NCBI RefSeq assembly: GCF_000499385.1
Contig: NW_013654378.1
Coordinates: 89,501-153,500 of the forward strand
DNA from: Eimeria necatrix
Taxonomy: Eukaryota; Apicomplexa; Conoidasida; Eucoccidiorida; Eimeriidae
Length of the DNA: 64,000 nucleotides
Direction of reading: 5' to 3'
Every line of letters begins with the position of its first letter. The first letter of the stretch is position 1. Under the pieces are notes generated by a model. That model was not told the DNA's origin and did no database searches. It saw only the letters and a program-made list of their open reading frames with translations. The position numbers and the translations under genes were made by a program. This document shows positions 23,264 to 34,063 of the stretch, in pieces.

Positions 23264-25309
23264 CGGAAAGGACGGCCGCACCGCAGGTCTTCACCGCGAA
23301 TGCGAATCGATGAGCACCTTTGCCTGGGCCTGGCCCAGAGGGCATGATTCTTCCGGTCCACTGGCTGTACGAAGACGAGCAACTACACTCAGCATAGAGC
23401 AAGTTAGGCTGTATTGCCGAAGGCGGATTGATAAGTGCAGCGAAGGTTGTGGCTGCTGGTTACAGACAAGAGCAAAAAGTAATTCTGTGCCAGTGCCTTT
23501 CTCACTTGTGATGGCAGGGCATCAGAACTATACACATATGTGACCTGGTAAATCGTGCGCAGATGGCGCTCGTTAGCTAACTTCGTTCTATCCTTCGCAC
23601 AATCCAAGGCGAAAGACTATCGAATCCATAGCTTTGCTCTCGTGCCGGTGTCATGAAGATTTTGCGCTCAAGTAAGTAAAACGTTGTGCCCAAGCGGGAG
23701 TTTTCAAACACTCATGGTGCGACGAAGAGTGTCAGATGGGCAGAGGCCCCCAGAAGGCTTCTCGTGCTGGTGGCTCCTACCTGCTGCAGTTGACATAGTA
23801 CACTTTTAAGTGTGGGATCACTATCTAAGATGGAGAAGCTTTACCTAGTTAAAGGTGTTTTACTGAATCTAAACGTACACAAGGACTGCGGGGAGCATGA
23901 CCGGAGTCGCGCGCCACCGAAAGGGGCAAAGGCTGCACCCTAGAGGTAACAGGGTTTGAGGGACGAAGACAAGAGGCCCAGCACGGAAAAGACTGCCTGA
24001 AAAGCCCCTGAGCAACCCAAAGATGCCAGGTGCCCCTCATGCTACGCTCGAGCTACTAGTAGTAGGCCTTGCCACGTGGATGACGGGACTCACTGGTGTG
24101 CGCACACAGCAGCGGGGTTAAGGCCACGCAGCTTTGTTTTTTGTTATGACAGAGACAATTACTCTTCGTGACTCATATGCTCTAACATTGCGGGCCGATG
24201 CAGACACCGTATGCTGAGGTGAAGGCCTCTAGTTCCGTTGTTACAAACCTTATTTGACGTCATTCGCTCAATTCGAGAGCCACCTGCAGGGCGTTGCTGA
24301 ATACCGCCTGGTTTGCGGCTTTTTTCAACGACTTTTCTTAATTTTCTTAATTTCATTACTGTTGCCAGCTGCTGTCCTTCGCGGCTGTTAGTAACACTTA
24401 AGATCAAGGGGCCAATGCGGCACAAAAGCCTGACCTTCAAATTCAGTCTCACTACTTTTGCAGCAGGTCCACATAATGCCGTCAGCCGTCAGTCTTACAC
24501 AGTAAGTAAATTGCGGAGATATTTTAATGCGGAAGACGTTTCAAACAGCACAGCCTAGCAGCTAATGAACGTTCTGCAGAATGAATAAGTAGACAGGCAA
24601 ACATTCCATGAACAATTGGGAGCACAGACGAGACGCTAGTGGCAATTGAAAAGACACAAAAAATGGTTTGTTTGCAAACGTCGATCCGGAGTAGTGCTTA
24701 TCCTGTTGGTGCGGTCTGAAGTGTTCACACGCTTGGGAGAGCGGGATGCTTTTTGCTATCGTTAGTCGCGATCCCACGCTGTATCTCTGCTCCCGCGCTC
24801 GTGCCCACCGCAGCAGTCACACACGGTGCGACCCCTGGAGTCAATTTAAAGACTGACGCTGAGTACGGCGCCCCCTCAAGGATAGATTTTAGAGCCCGCA
24901 AATCAGTATCGATGTACATCAGCAGGTCTGAAACCGAAGCGGGAAGGCTGTGAACATCACCCGTACAAATACGACCCGACGTAGCTTCCTAAAACGCTGC
25001 ACAGCAGCAGGGACAGCAGCAAAGCATTACGTTAAACAGCATCGGCGGTAGCCTAAATGGATTTTGTAGGCTACGGGAACATTAACCATAAACAGCTTAC
25101 TCATTGCACTCCTCAGCCACAAAGGCAAGGGCTTGGCGCATTGCATCGATGTGACTGCCCAGCAAGCCCGCTGCGGACGGATCCTCCCTGCAGCAGCAAT
25201 TATAACAGAACCCGTAACGACTGTAGCACAGACAGCAGGTCCCAACTCAGCAGTGCCCACAAGCGCTGCACACGTCTGTGTCAACAGCCGCCAGTGCTCG
25301 CGCCGCTGC
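23264..25309. other. Convergent intergenic region
   Basis: The 3' flanks of the mucin-like gene (plus) and the TBC gene (minus) face each other here. Only short unsupported frames are present. Confidence 0.6.
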
Positions 25310-26992
25310 TTACGAGTGGTCAGCTGCAGCCACAGATTCACGAGTTCTCGCAAAAGTGCTCTCCAGCGGTGCGTCTTTCCTCTTGAGGGGCTCGCGTTGC
25401 AGCTGCTCTGGCTGTACGTGAGACTGCAGCTGCGGGGTGTTGATGACGGTAGGGGTAAGAGGCGGCGGCTGCTGGATGAACCGCGGAGCGCCTTTAGAGC
25501 TCCTCATTGCCCCCGTCTGGACCGGACTGGTATTGTTGCCCCTGCTTTTTCTGCTGCTGTTGCTGCTGCTGCTACTGCGGGGGTCACCAGAGGCAACAGC
25601 AGATGTTGGAGTGCCTCCTCTCCGCACAGCCAGAGACAAAGCGACTATGCACTGCACTGACTCTATGGGGGGGAATTTCAACAGACGGCGCAAACAGCTG
25701 CTGAGGTCACTTTCCAACAAATGCTGGCGAATAAACTTCAACATCGCAACAGCGAAGTAATCAACCAGAGGCAGTCGCTCAGAAGCTGCAGCAGCAAACT
25801 CCTGTGGGGTACGCGCTGATACTGTGGATTTTGCTGCAGCTGCAGGTGGCGCTGCAGCTGGCGAGCTTGCTGGTGTCGCTTGCTGCTTGGTGGAGAGCCA
25901 ACTATCTGACAAAAGGGCATCCCATATAAGTAAAGTGTCTTCAATATGAAATTCCCGAGAAAATAGAAGACGCAGCCACCGCAGCAAGAAGAGCTGAGGC
26001 TCCACTCCAAGCCCTTCTAGGTGTAAGTACACTGCAGGATCGGCCTTAGCTAACAATGAATTGAACACCCTGCTGCACCTAAGCAACACTGCAGACTGCC
26101 CTGTGGTCCTCGAAGGCATCGGGGGGCCTCCCCCAAGAGCCCCGAGGAGGCTGTCCTTGACCTCAGCAGGTGCCGGCTCCTTCTGGGGAGGCAGATACAT
26201 GGAGCGCAAGCAGCAGCCAGTCATCAAGCCATCAAACAGGCGAAATGCATCCGCTTCTATATGTGCTGGATCTGCTGAAAATATGACAGAAAACGGCGAG
26301 TCAGTATCCCCTAATGGTGACGAAGGGACGGCTTCGCGAGCGCATGCAAGATACAGCACAGCCAGCACCTCATTCATGCCTTGTTTGTAAGACACGTCGG
26401 TGTTGCTCTTAGCCCAGGCAAAGAGGACCCTTTGCAATGACCGTCGTGTCACCTCCCGGTTGAAGATTTGCCTCTCAGGGTATGTACGTTCTATGTCGCG
26501 CCAGATCTCCTCCTGCAGCTCCTCATCAGCCTGTTTCTGGCTCCAGGGATTTCCAGCCGTAGCAGCAAGGGGGTGGAACCTCTGCGGGTCTAGTGCGGCT
26601 AGCTGGCTAGCTGAAAGCTGCTGCTGGCGCCGAAGAGACTCGTACTGCTGCCGCTGCTCTTTCACCTGCTCAGCCCACTCCTCCAGTGTATCTCCACTTA
26701 GCAGTCCAAGTAGCCTGGCCCAATGCAGCCTCCTAAGAAAAGGGACTACCAAGCGTTCCCCTTGAGCAGGCGTCCCCGAAGAATCGCCAGCTACGGCAGC
26801 TTCGAGCTGTCGCTGTAGGCGAACGATGTCTAACTGCTGCCTGTCTACTGCGTCGCCGTACAAAACATGCTCGGCCAGTGTTTTGAGGGGAAAGTTCGCC
26901 GTCGAGCGCTCTACTGCCCGCGAAAGGGCCGGCAGCACCTCGGGAGTAAGCTGCAGCAGCCCGACCTCCTCTTCAGGGGCGGTGTCGTCCAT
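25310..26992 (-). CDS. TBC-domain Rab GTPase-activating protein, TBC1D5-like
   Basis: Single exon, 560 residues. TBC proteins stimulate GTP hydrolysis by Rab GTPases in vesicle traffic. The catalytic pair is visible: the arginine finger in EIWRDIERTYPE (about 162-173) and the glutamine finger in SYKQGMNEVL (about 201-210). Both match the IxxDxxR and YxQ signatures. The N-terminal LRRLHWARLLGL segment (about 86-97) is the usual start of the domain. The later helices EPQLFLLRWLRLLFSREFHIEDTLLIWDALL are canonical. Two low-complexity insertions split the domain (about 250-300 and 370-400), and the C terminus is Ser/Gln-rich. The order of motifs and the KQGMNE form resemble TBC1D5, which acts with retromer and Rab7. 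That sub-assignment is inference. The start ATG at 26992 precedes an acidic N terminus. Confidence 0.95.
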   Translation of the reverse strand: MDDTAPEEEVGLLQLTPEVLPALSRAVERSTANFPLKTLAEHVLYGDAVDRQQLDIVRLQRQLEAAVAGDSSGTPAQGERLVVPFLRRLHWARLLGLLSGDTLEEWAEQVKEQRQQYESLRRQQQLSASQLAALDPQRFHPLAATAGNPWSQKQADEELQEEIWRDIERTYPERQIFNREVTRRSLQRVLFAWAKSNTDVSYKQGMNEVLAVLYLACAREAVPSSPLGDTDSPFSVIFSADPAHIEADAFRLFDGLMTGCCLRSMYLPPQKEPAPAEVKDSLLGALGGGPPMPSRTTGQSAVLLRCSRVFNSLLAKADPAVYLHLEGLGVEPQLFLLRWLRLLFSREFHIEDTLLIWDALLSDSWLSTKQQATPASSPAAAPPAAAAKSTVSARTPQEFAAAASERLPLVDYFAVAMLKFIRQHLLESDLSSCLRRLLKFPPIESVQCIVALSLAVRRGGTPTSAVASGDPRSSSSSNSSRKSRGNNTSPVQTGAMRSSKGAPRFIQQPPPLTPTVINTPQLQSHVQPEQLQREPLKRKDAPLESTFARTRESVAAADHS

Positions 26993-29900
26993 GGTTAAGG
27001 CTAGCAGGTGAATTTGTCACTCCCTGGTTGTGGATAACTCTTAGACACAATGCAGCCGAAGATGGTAATAGGAAAAATTCCTGGCCCAAAGCGCTGGGGC
27101 CGCCTGCCGTGCCCTGTAGCAGCTCGTTTTGAACCAGTAGAACCCTTCTCAAGACACAAATCAGACTCAGGGAAATGCAAACAACACAACACGCGATAGA
27201 TGGCTCATGTGGAAATGACTCAAGCTGTCAATGAAACGCCTGAGGTGTACACATATTGAAGCGCATGCAGACGGCGAGGCGTTGATTAAAGGCGACAAGA
27301 AAAACGCCCGTATTCGTAGCTCAGCGTGCCGAGCTCACGGAATAATTCGAGCCCTACGTAGCCACAGAAGCTGAAAATGAGCAGAGCTCGCCTCAGTTTG
27401 GCTCTGGCTGCTGAAGAAGAGGACTTGAGCGACCAGCGCAACCGCGGCGGGTCAACTCTGTATATCCGACCCTGGTTACCCTTGACAAAATTTTCGCCAC
27501 TTTCATAACTCGTGCAGCGAATTTACACGCAAAAGGGTTGCTAACTGCGGCCCGCGCTGGGCCTTCCTACAACAATGGTGGCAGCGGTCGCTAGAAGGCC
27601 ACGAGCGTGCATGCTGTGCAGCTGCCTCAGTACCAGAAATTGTTATAAGCAAATGAAGAGGCCAATGCGCGGTATTTCTCTCATGAATTTTGAAGATGAG
27701 CCATTCACAATCACTCACGTACACACTCTGATGTAGTATGCTCGCAGTAGATGCTGCCATTGCTCCATGACGTCTTCGCTCAGGAAACTTTTAGTCCTAA
27801 GTCACGTCTTCCACAAAAATTATGTACTTGCTGATTTTATGGTCAAGACGACATAAACACTGACACGTGAACCCCGCCTCGTACTCGCTTTATTGCGCAT
27901 TTGGTTGTGCACTGCCCACGTAAGCCGCCGAAGCTGTGGAGAATGTGATGTCTTGAATAACGAAACACATATTCAAATTTTTTCCATTAGCGTGTCAGGG
28001 CCTACTCTACTCATCGAAACGGCACGTAGCCCATGCATCTATAAACATGAGTGGCCTGTTGCGAGACTGCAGGAGGGAATATTGCTATGAAGGCTGATTC
28101 ATGGCGGTGAAATATCGCCTACGCTGCAAACGGCCATTTGAGATTAGAGATGCCTCAAATGAGTGTCTTATTATAAGTAGCTAGACGATTCGTGGTACTG
28201 TTACTAACTGCCGCACTTTCATGGCTCCCGAATTTGCGAACAGCCGGAGGGACGGAGTCCTGCGGGGATAAGGTTTAGTCTGCTCTGCAGTAAGGCCCAT
28301 GGCTTTTGGCTGGCAAGAAGAACTACCAATTGAGTGCCCAACACGGCACCGGGGGAAAAGTGCAGGGGAGATACCATTGATGCCCTTGGCAAGTTGGATT
28401 TCCAAGGAATGTCGTTTGGACCCCGATACTATACCTTTGGTGCGTAATGATAAGTTTGAACCTATCTGGGCAGAACACGAGAGAAGTGTAATAGCCAAGC
28501 TCAGCTCAGCTCACTAGATCAGCAGTGCAACAAGCGTTGGCCAGCCAGTTTCTCAACAAGAAAAGGTTGATCCTTGAGGCTGCATGTCTTGATGGCAGTT
28601 CCGTTTAAGTGGTTGCCAAAGAATGCCCTAATACGGTACTTTTGTGCTGCGAGAGGCCGGATTCCAGGCAGGTTCCAAAGCAATTTTACTGGTAATTTCT
28701 GGCGGCTTTAGTTCGACAATTTCAAGGGGAAAAGTGGAAGGCTAAATTTTTGCATAGCAAAGGAACCACCAGGATCTAATATTAAGTTGATTCGTCCAAG
28801 GCCTTAGCACTACAATGCAACAAGCGGAAAGCAGGCAGACCCTTCAGAAAAGGGATGCGGGTGGAGCGAGCAGCTCACTAGGGGTCCACTGGCATCCAGA
28901 ACGAAGCGACCGCAGCTGGCACTATACAGCCTGGAACAGTACTTGAGCGTAACTCAACTCAGTGATCCGGTTCGGCGGCCTTCTATATGGCTAGCGCCAG
29001 CGCCGTTACATGTGCGTTCCCGTGTGCCGACACTTGCTTGATGCTATGCGCGCAAACAATCAGTAGAATGCAGAACTTCTGGGGTGGGCATTTTCGCCGT
29101 TTAACCTCTTCGCTGCACATATATGCCTACAGGATTACTACCGCTTTCACTGTGGGCTGCCTTCTATTGACCAGGCATTTTCCTAGCTAGAAGGGAACAG
29201 CCACCGGCCACTTAGGCGCTGCTCCCCAGCTGGGTTCCTAGCCCTCGTTTACTGCCTTTCTACAAAAGCAGCATGCAGAACCCGGTGCATCTACTTCATT
29301 CCATGATACGATATGATTTCTGTTGGCAGATTTTTGCGGGTGTTGTCAGCTTTGCAGTGTCACTCCTAGCTCACACCTATTTGGAAGGAAGCCTCGATAG
29401 CCCAACCCATGCAATCGGCCGTGGACCCCAAAATTCCTATCTAGCCTTTCCTTAGGTCCCACTCCTCTAAGCGTTGCGTCTTTCAGAGCACTGATATCGT
29501 GTCTCGTACAATGGAAGTCCCTCCACTGGCAATTCAATCCCTCTTTCAATGCTGCCGAACAGTATAGCCCTTGCTACATTTAGGCCGCTTCCCTGCTGGG
29601 TTACGTTAAATTCCGACTTTAATATATCTGAAAAGCAGTATACACTGCCAACTTCATTCTTACACGTTCTGATACTTTTACCCTTTCAGCATCGCCCACA
29701 AGTAAGGACTTTCCTTGCTCTCGGGATTTGCCTACAAACCCACTAACCCACAAGGCAACTTACGCGAGTACAGTGTTATCGTGAGTAGCATTGTAATGCT
29801 ATATACGTTGTTGTTGCACTGGCGCAGCGGGTAGTTCCCCGGAACCGCCCTTGAGCGCTATGATAATGTTCGAAGGGTATGGCAAATTTAAGAGATGCAA

Positions 29901-30419
29901 AGATGCACGTTCACCATAACTAACCGGAATCCTTCAAAAACAACGCCAAAGTATATTATCTGTTTTCCACGTGTGACTGAAAGCCTTACTGTGCCGTTCA
30001 GTACATCATCCACTAGGGGCGTTACAAGTTCTAAGCCCCAGCCGCCAGTTCCGCATTGACATCATCGACTTCCTACGGTGGTTTGGGACTAGGTTACTTT
30101 TTTTGCCTTAACATACTTTTGTTGCACTTTCTGCGCTTTTTCTCTAAGTTTCAGACACGTTGTCCTGCCGAGCAGAGATGTGCTAGGCAGACACCCGGAC
30201 GCTGCTCAAGCAGTGGCGGCGAGCTGTCCTACGTGCTTCAACTCCCCCACTTGCAGAAAACAGTTTGAGCCAAAGCCTTTTTCATTGTGTTTGGCTTGGT
30301 AGCCTGAAGCGGTTGAGCTTTGGGACTTGAATCTTCTCAGCTCAGCTCTTGCTTCTTGTTACTGCAGCATCGACGTCATCGTGGCTGGGGCTTTTTATCG
30401 CTGTGGGAATACTACTGCG
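26993..30419. other. Divergent intergenic region
   Basis: This lies between the TBC gene (minus) and the C48 protease gene (plus). There are no triplet tracts and no frame with convincing composition. It presumably carries both promoters. Confidence 0.6.
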
Positions 30420-33400
30420 ATGGCGGAAGAACAGGGTTTGCCGCAGCTTGTGACAGAAGCAGGCGACAAAACTGATTTGGAAGCAGAGGGGGCAAAGAAC
30501 GAGTCGGAAGACTATTCCGTTTTCACATCTTCAGAGTCTTCGGGTGGATATGGCACTAACAGGTCTCGCATTAGGGCCAAAAGGCTACTGCTTAACCTGC
30601 TTTTGGGACTGGTTGCTGTCACTGTAGTCGCGTCCCACGTTCAACTAATACGGGCCACCTTGCGAAGGCGTCAGGCGTATCGAAGTGTAGTAACCCACGA
30701 GCAGCGACCTGGTAAGTGCAGCGCGCATGCTTTCAAGTGTTACGTCCAACTTCATGGGTAACTCCTGTATCCTAGGTTGCAAAGGGGAACGGGATAGACT
30801 TACCCGCCAGTGTGTGACTGCCCGTTGCTACTTTGTGGAATCCGTTGTGCTGCGCTTTTAGAGATTTCGCACTATGTAAAATATGCGCCTCTTCCACAGA
30901 CAGCAGATGAGCCTGAGCAAGCCCATCCTACGTCAGGAGAAGATAGTGAGGGGAGGCATGAGGAGTTGCCTTCCCCCACAGTTTTGCCGATTCCAGAGGC
31001 TTTTGACAAAGACACTGGGGATGGGATTTTGATCGCCCGTGTGTCTTCCAAAGAAGAGCGTGAAGATGCCCCTCGGCGCGAAGACAGAGCACCCTTACTT
31101 GGGGCTGAAGAGAATATAGTTGAGATTGAAGAGAATGCTGACTCTGCGGTGGAAACTAGTATTACTCCAGAAGAGAGCGCTTCAAGTAATGACGAGGCTG
31201 ACGTCCCTCCAGTTGAGGCTGCTTCGGCTGACGTCCCTCCAGTTGAGGCTGCTTCGGCTGACGTCCCTCCAGTTGAGGCTGCTTCTGCTGACGTCCCTCC
31301 GGTTGAGGCTGCTTCGGCTGAAAAGAGAGATCCATTCAAAGGTTTGGAGGACGAACTAGCTGCTTTGGAGGTTTTGATAAATGACTCGGGGCCCACTCCA
31401 CGTGAGCCAGGAAGTCCGCCAGCTGACACTACGGCCTCTTCACATGTGAGGGAGCCTTTGGAGACTATTAAGGAGTCTGAGGCAGAGGAAGCATCGGACG
31501 AAGCAACAACGGTTGCATGCAAGGAGCCTGCAACAACGGAAAAAGAGGCTTCACCGGAGAGTCACGGTCAGTCTGCCTCTGATGCATTGTCTGGTCCCAT
31601 GGAGGCACTCAAGTTTCCCCAGCAAGAGGTGCCTCTCCCCGAAATCCCTGTCGAAACAAAGCCTCAGCGGCGACACAGAAAGGCACCGAAGTCACCACCG
31701 AAGGAACCACCTCCGAAGCCCCCACGGAGGCCGGCGCCTTCTCCTGAATCTGCCGAGAGGCTGGAGGTACAAGTTTTCAAAGTGTCCGCAGCTGGGTTTT
31801 GCTTTTTGTTTGTTCACGTGATATCTGTTGTATCTTCTGGTCTAAAGAAATACGCAAGAGTGACTGCTGTGGATTTCGTGCTCAGGTGCCAACCCTCATA
31901 TCGACCCTCACAGAATCACCGTTCGACGCGATGTATAAAGTCGACGACAGTGATTTGGAACGTAGGTTCCGCTTGCATCTCTTAGTTCGTACTCCTCATT
32001 TTGGGCACCCAGAGCCCTCAAAGTGAAATGAACGAACCATTGAACGTAGTCGAGCCCTGCGCCCCACGATGCTCACTGCAGGCGACTCTGTTTGCTGTCT
32101 TCTTGTTTTCCCAGCGTATAGAAGCATGCTTGAGGGGAACCTTGAAGATATAGTGTTTGTCCAACAGGTTCCAGTACCCAAGTGCGTCAAGAACGCTGAG
32201 TGGGGTATTTACATGAAGCTGTATTCTCTTTGTTTTCAAGGTAGAGGCATCCCTCTGGTGCTATTTGAGCCTGCCATGTTCATCTTGTTTTGGGGTTGGT
32301 TGGTCGTCTCTTCAGGCAGCAGCTGGTGGACTTCACAAGTGGAAGCTGGCTCGATACCACAGTTATGCATATTTACTGCGCGCTTGTAGCTGTACGTCTT
32401 AGCCTTCAGCGCCGTATGCTGCCTATAGAGGCTTTGAGTTAGTATTAATTGAGTTCTTCTGAAGTTGCAGATTGATATGGTGTATCTGTTTGTCACTTCT
32501 GCGGTGTGTCCGTCTGTCACTTCTTGCAGAAACACATCGATAGTCGGGTTTCGTTAAAGCAGTGAGTTGGAAATAGACATGGATTCCGTACACACGCAAG
32601 CGAGCAGCCTACTGAATGAACATAACGCCCAGCATGCGTTCTGAGCAGAATGCAAAGTTCACAGTGAGCCCTTGAAGCGCGTGCACTAACAGTTATGGTC
32701 TGCCCATGACAGTTTCGCTTTGCACAGACAGAAGGACGTGGCAGTGCTCAGCCCCGTTGATTACGCCACCATGTGGCAGCTCTTTTTGAATGACCATCGC
32801 ATTCCGATGCCATCGGAGGTAAGCTCCTGCTACCAGCTGGCACAGCCTCTTCGTCAAGAACAATGCATTCGCGAAAGCTGCTCATTATCCTTGCAGAATA
32901 ATTCTTTTTTGAAGCCTTTGCATTAGGTTTTTGACTGAACTGTTTCCAGAGCGACATCACACGTTCACAAACGGCTTCAAAGGTGGTTTTTCCTTTGATG
33001 GTGCCATTATGGGACTGGAGCGCAAACGAGTATTCTGGCTCTGTGGGGCATTTCATCACTGCAGTTATTGACCGAGAGTGAGTTGCCCTTTTCCCCGTTG
33101 TCCATTTTTGGGAGGAGATTGGGGTTAACTGTCGCCACCCATAGGTGTAGTTGACGGATCAGAAGCTTGCTGCTGCATGAGTAGAGCGGTTTTTCCATGG
33201 GTTCAGCGGGCATAGGTGCTTGCAAGCCTTGACGGAAGTTACGCGCCAACACACAAGGCTTGTTTCAATCTCCGTGGTATCCTTGCGTGCCATTCAGGAA
33301 CGCACGCATTTCCGTTGTGGACAGTCTCCCTCACCCTGAACCCTTCTACGGGCCTATTCTCGAATTCCTGCGGCATGTTGCCTTGCAGCTACACAATCCA

Positions 33401-34063
33401 GCGTGTAGGCTTCAAATATGTCTTCGAGCTTTAGTAATGTTCACCGTGTGGTCAGGTACCCGAGAGTATTCTGGGCGCTGACATTTTTTGTCAGACGCAT
33501 TTATCGCAGTCCTGGTGTCGCTTGTGCTTTCTGCTTAGCGGGGCCTGTGCCGCAGTACAAAGCATCTCCACACAATCCTGAGGTAAGCATCTCTTCTGTG
33601 CGGCTTTCTTTCGACTGCTGGGTCTAGGAGGGGAGGAGCTACCTTGCCAGGACTGTGCTCTTTGTGCTGGACTTCAGCCAGGATTCCCATTGCAAATGGA
33701 GGCTTTTGGTGTGATTAACGCCCAAACTGTAAGTCAACAGAGCCGCGTTTAGTGATACCAAAGCTTTATGCTGCACATGCGGTACGCTAGATTACATGGC
33801 CCCCACTGCAGCCTTGAGTTTTTTATTCTCCTTTTCAGAAGGATTACAGTAATGCTTGTGGCCCGTTCACCCTGGAGAACATTTTATGCATTGCTGAGAA
33901 TCGGAAGCCAAACTACTCAATTCGGGATGCCCCCAATTTGCGGAAGCGCTTGGTCAGTCATCTCATAGCTGTGTCCCACCTCAATTGCTCTTTGCAAAAC
34001 TCTAACCGTGAAAACAAAATAACAGCTTTCTTGTTGTTGCCCAATATTTCGCCTAGTTTTTAG
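30420..34063 (+). CDS. Membrane-anchored Ulp1-type (C48) cysteine protease, about 11 exons
   Basis: Ulp1/SENP proteases cleave SUMO-like modifiers. Proposed exons: 30420-30711, 30904-31766, 31886-31961, 32115-32167, 32320-32385, 32732-32818, 32950-33077, 33298-33455, 33539-33582, 33678-33728, 33839-34063. All keep phase and give about 680 residues. The N terminus is cytosolic and acidic, followed by a membrane segment (LLLNLLLGLVAVTVVASHV, about 60-80). Next are four DVPPVEAASA repeats, a Pro-rich basic stretch (KAPKSPPKEPPPKPPRRP) and the protease domain. The catalytic residues follow the family order: SGSWLDTTVMHIY (the WLND-like substrate loop), GHFITAVID (His), ISVVDSL (Asp), INAQT (Gln) and NACGPF (Cys). 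Closing residues DAPNLRKRL match the family's end. The boundary of the exons around 32167-32320 is the weakest part. Substrate (SUMO, NEDD8 or other) cannot be told from sequence. The membrane anchor is unusual for the family. Confidence 0.82.
31197..31316 (+). repeat. Four tandem 30-base repeats (DVPPVEAASA)
   Basis: The unit starts GCTGACGTCCCTCC and is repeated four times with only single-base differences. It encodes DVPPVEAASA in frame within exon 2 of the C48 protease gene. The near identity of the copies points to recent expansion, so copy number may vary between strains. Confidence 0.95.

Noticed and set aside
30872..31522. Minus-strand frame of 216 codons
   Set aside because: It is antisense to exon 2 of the C48 protease gene. 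The tandem repeats keep both strands open, and there is no independent evidence.
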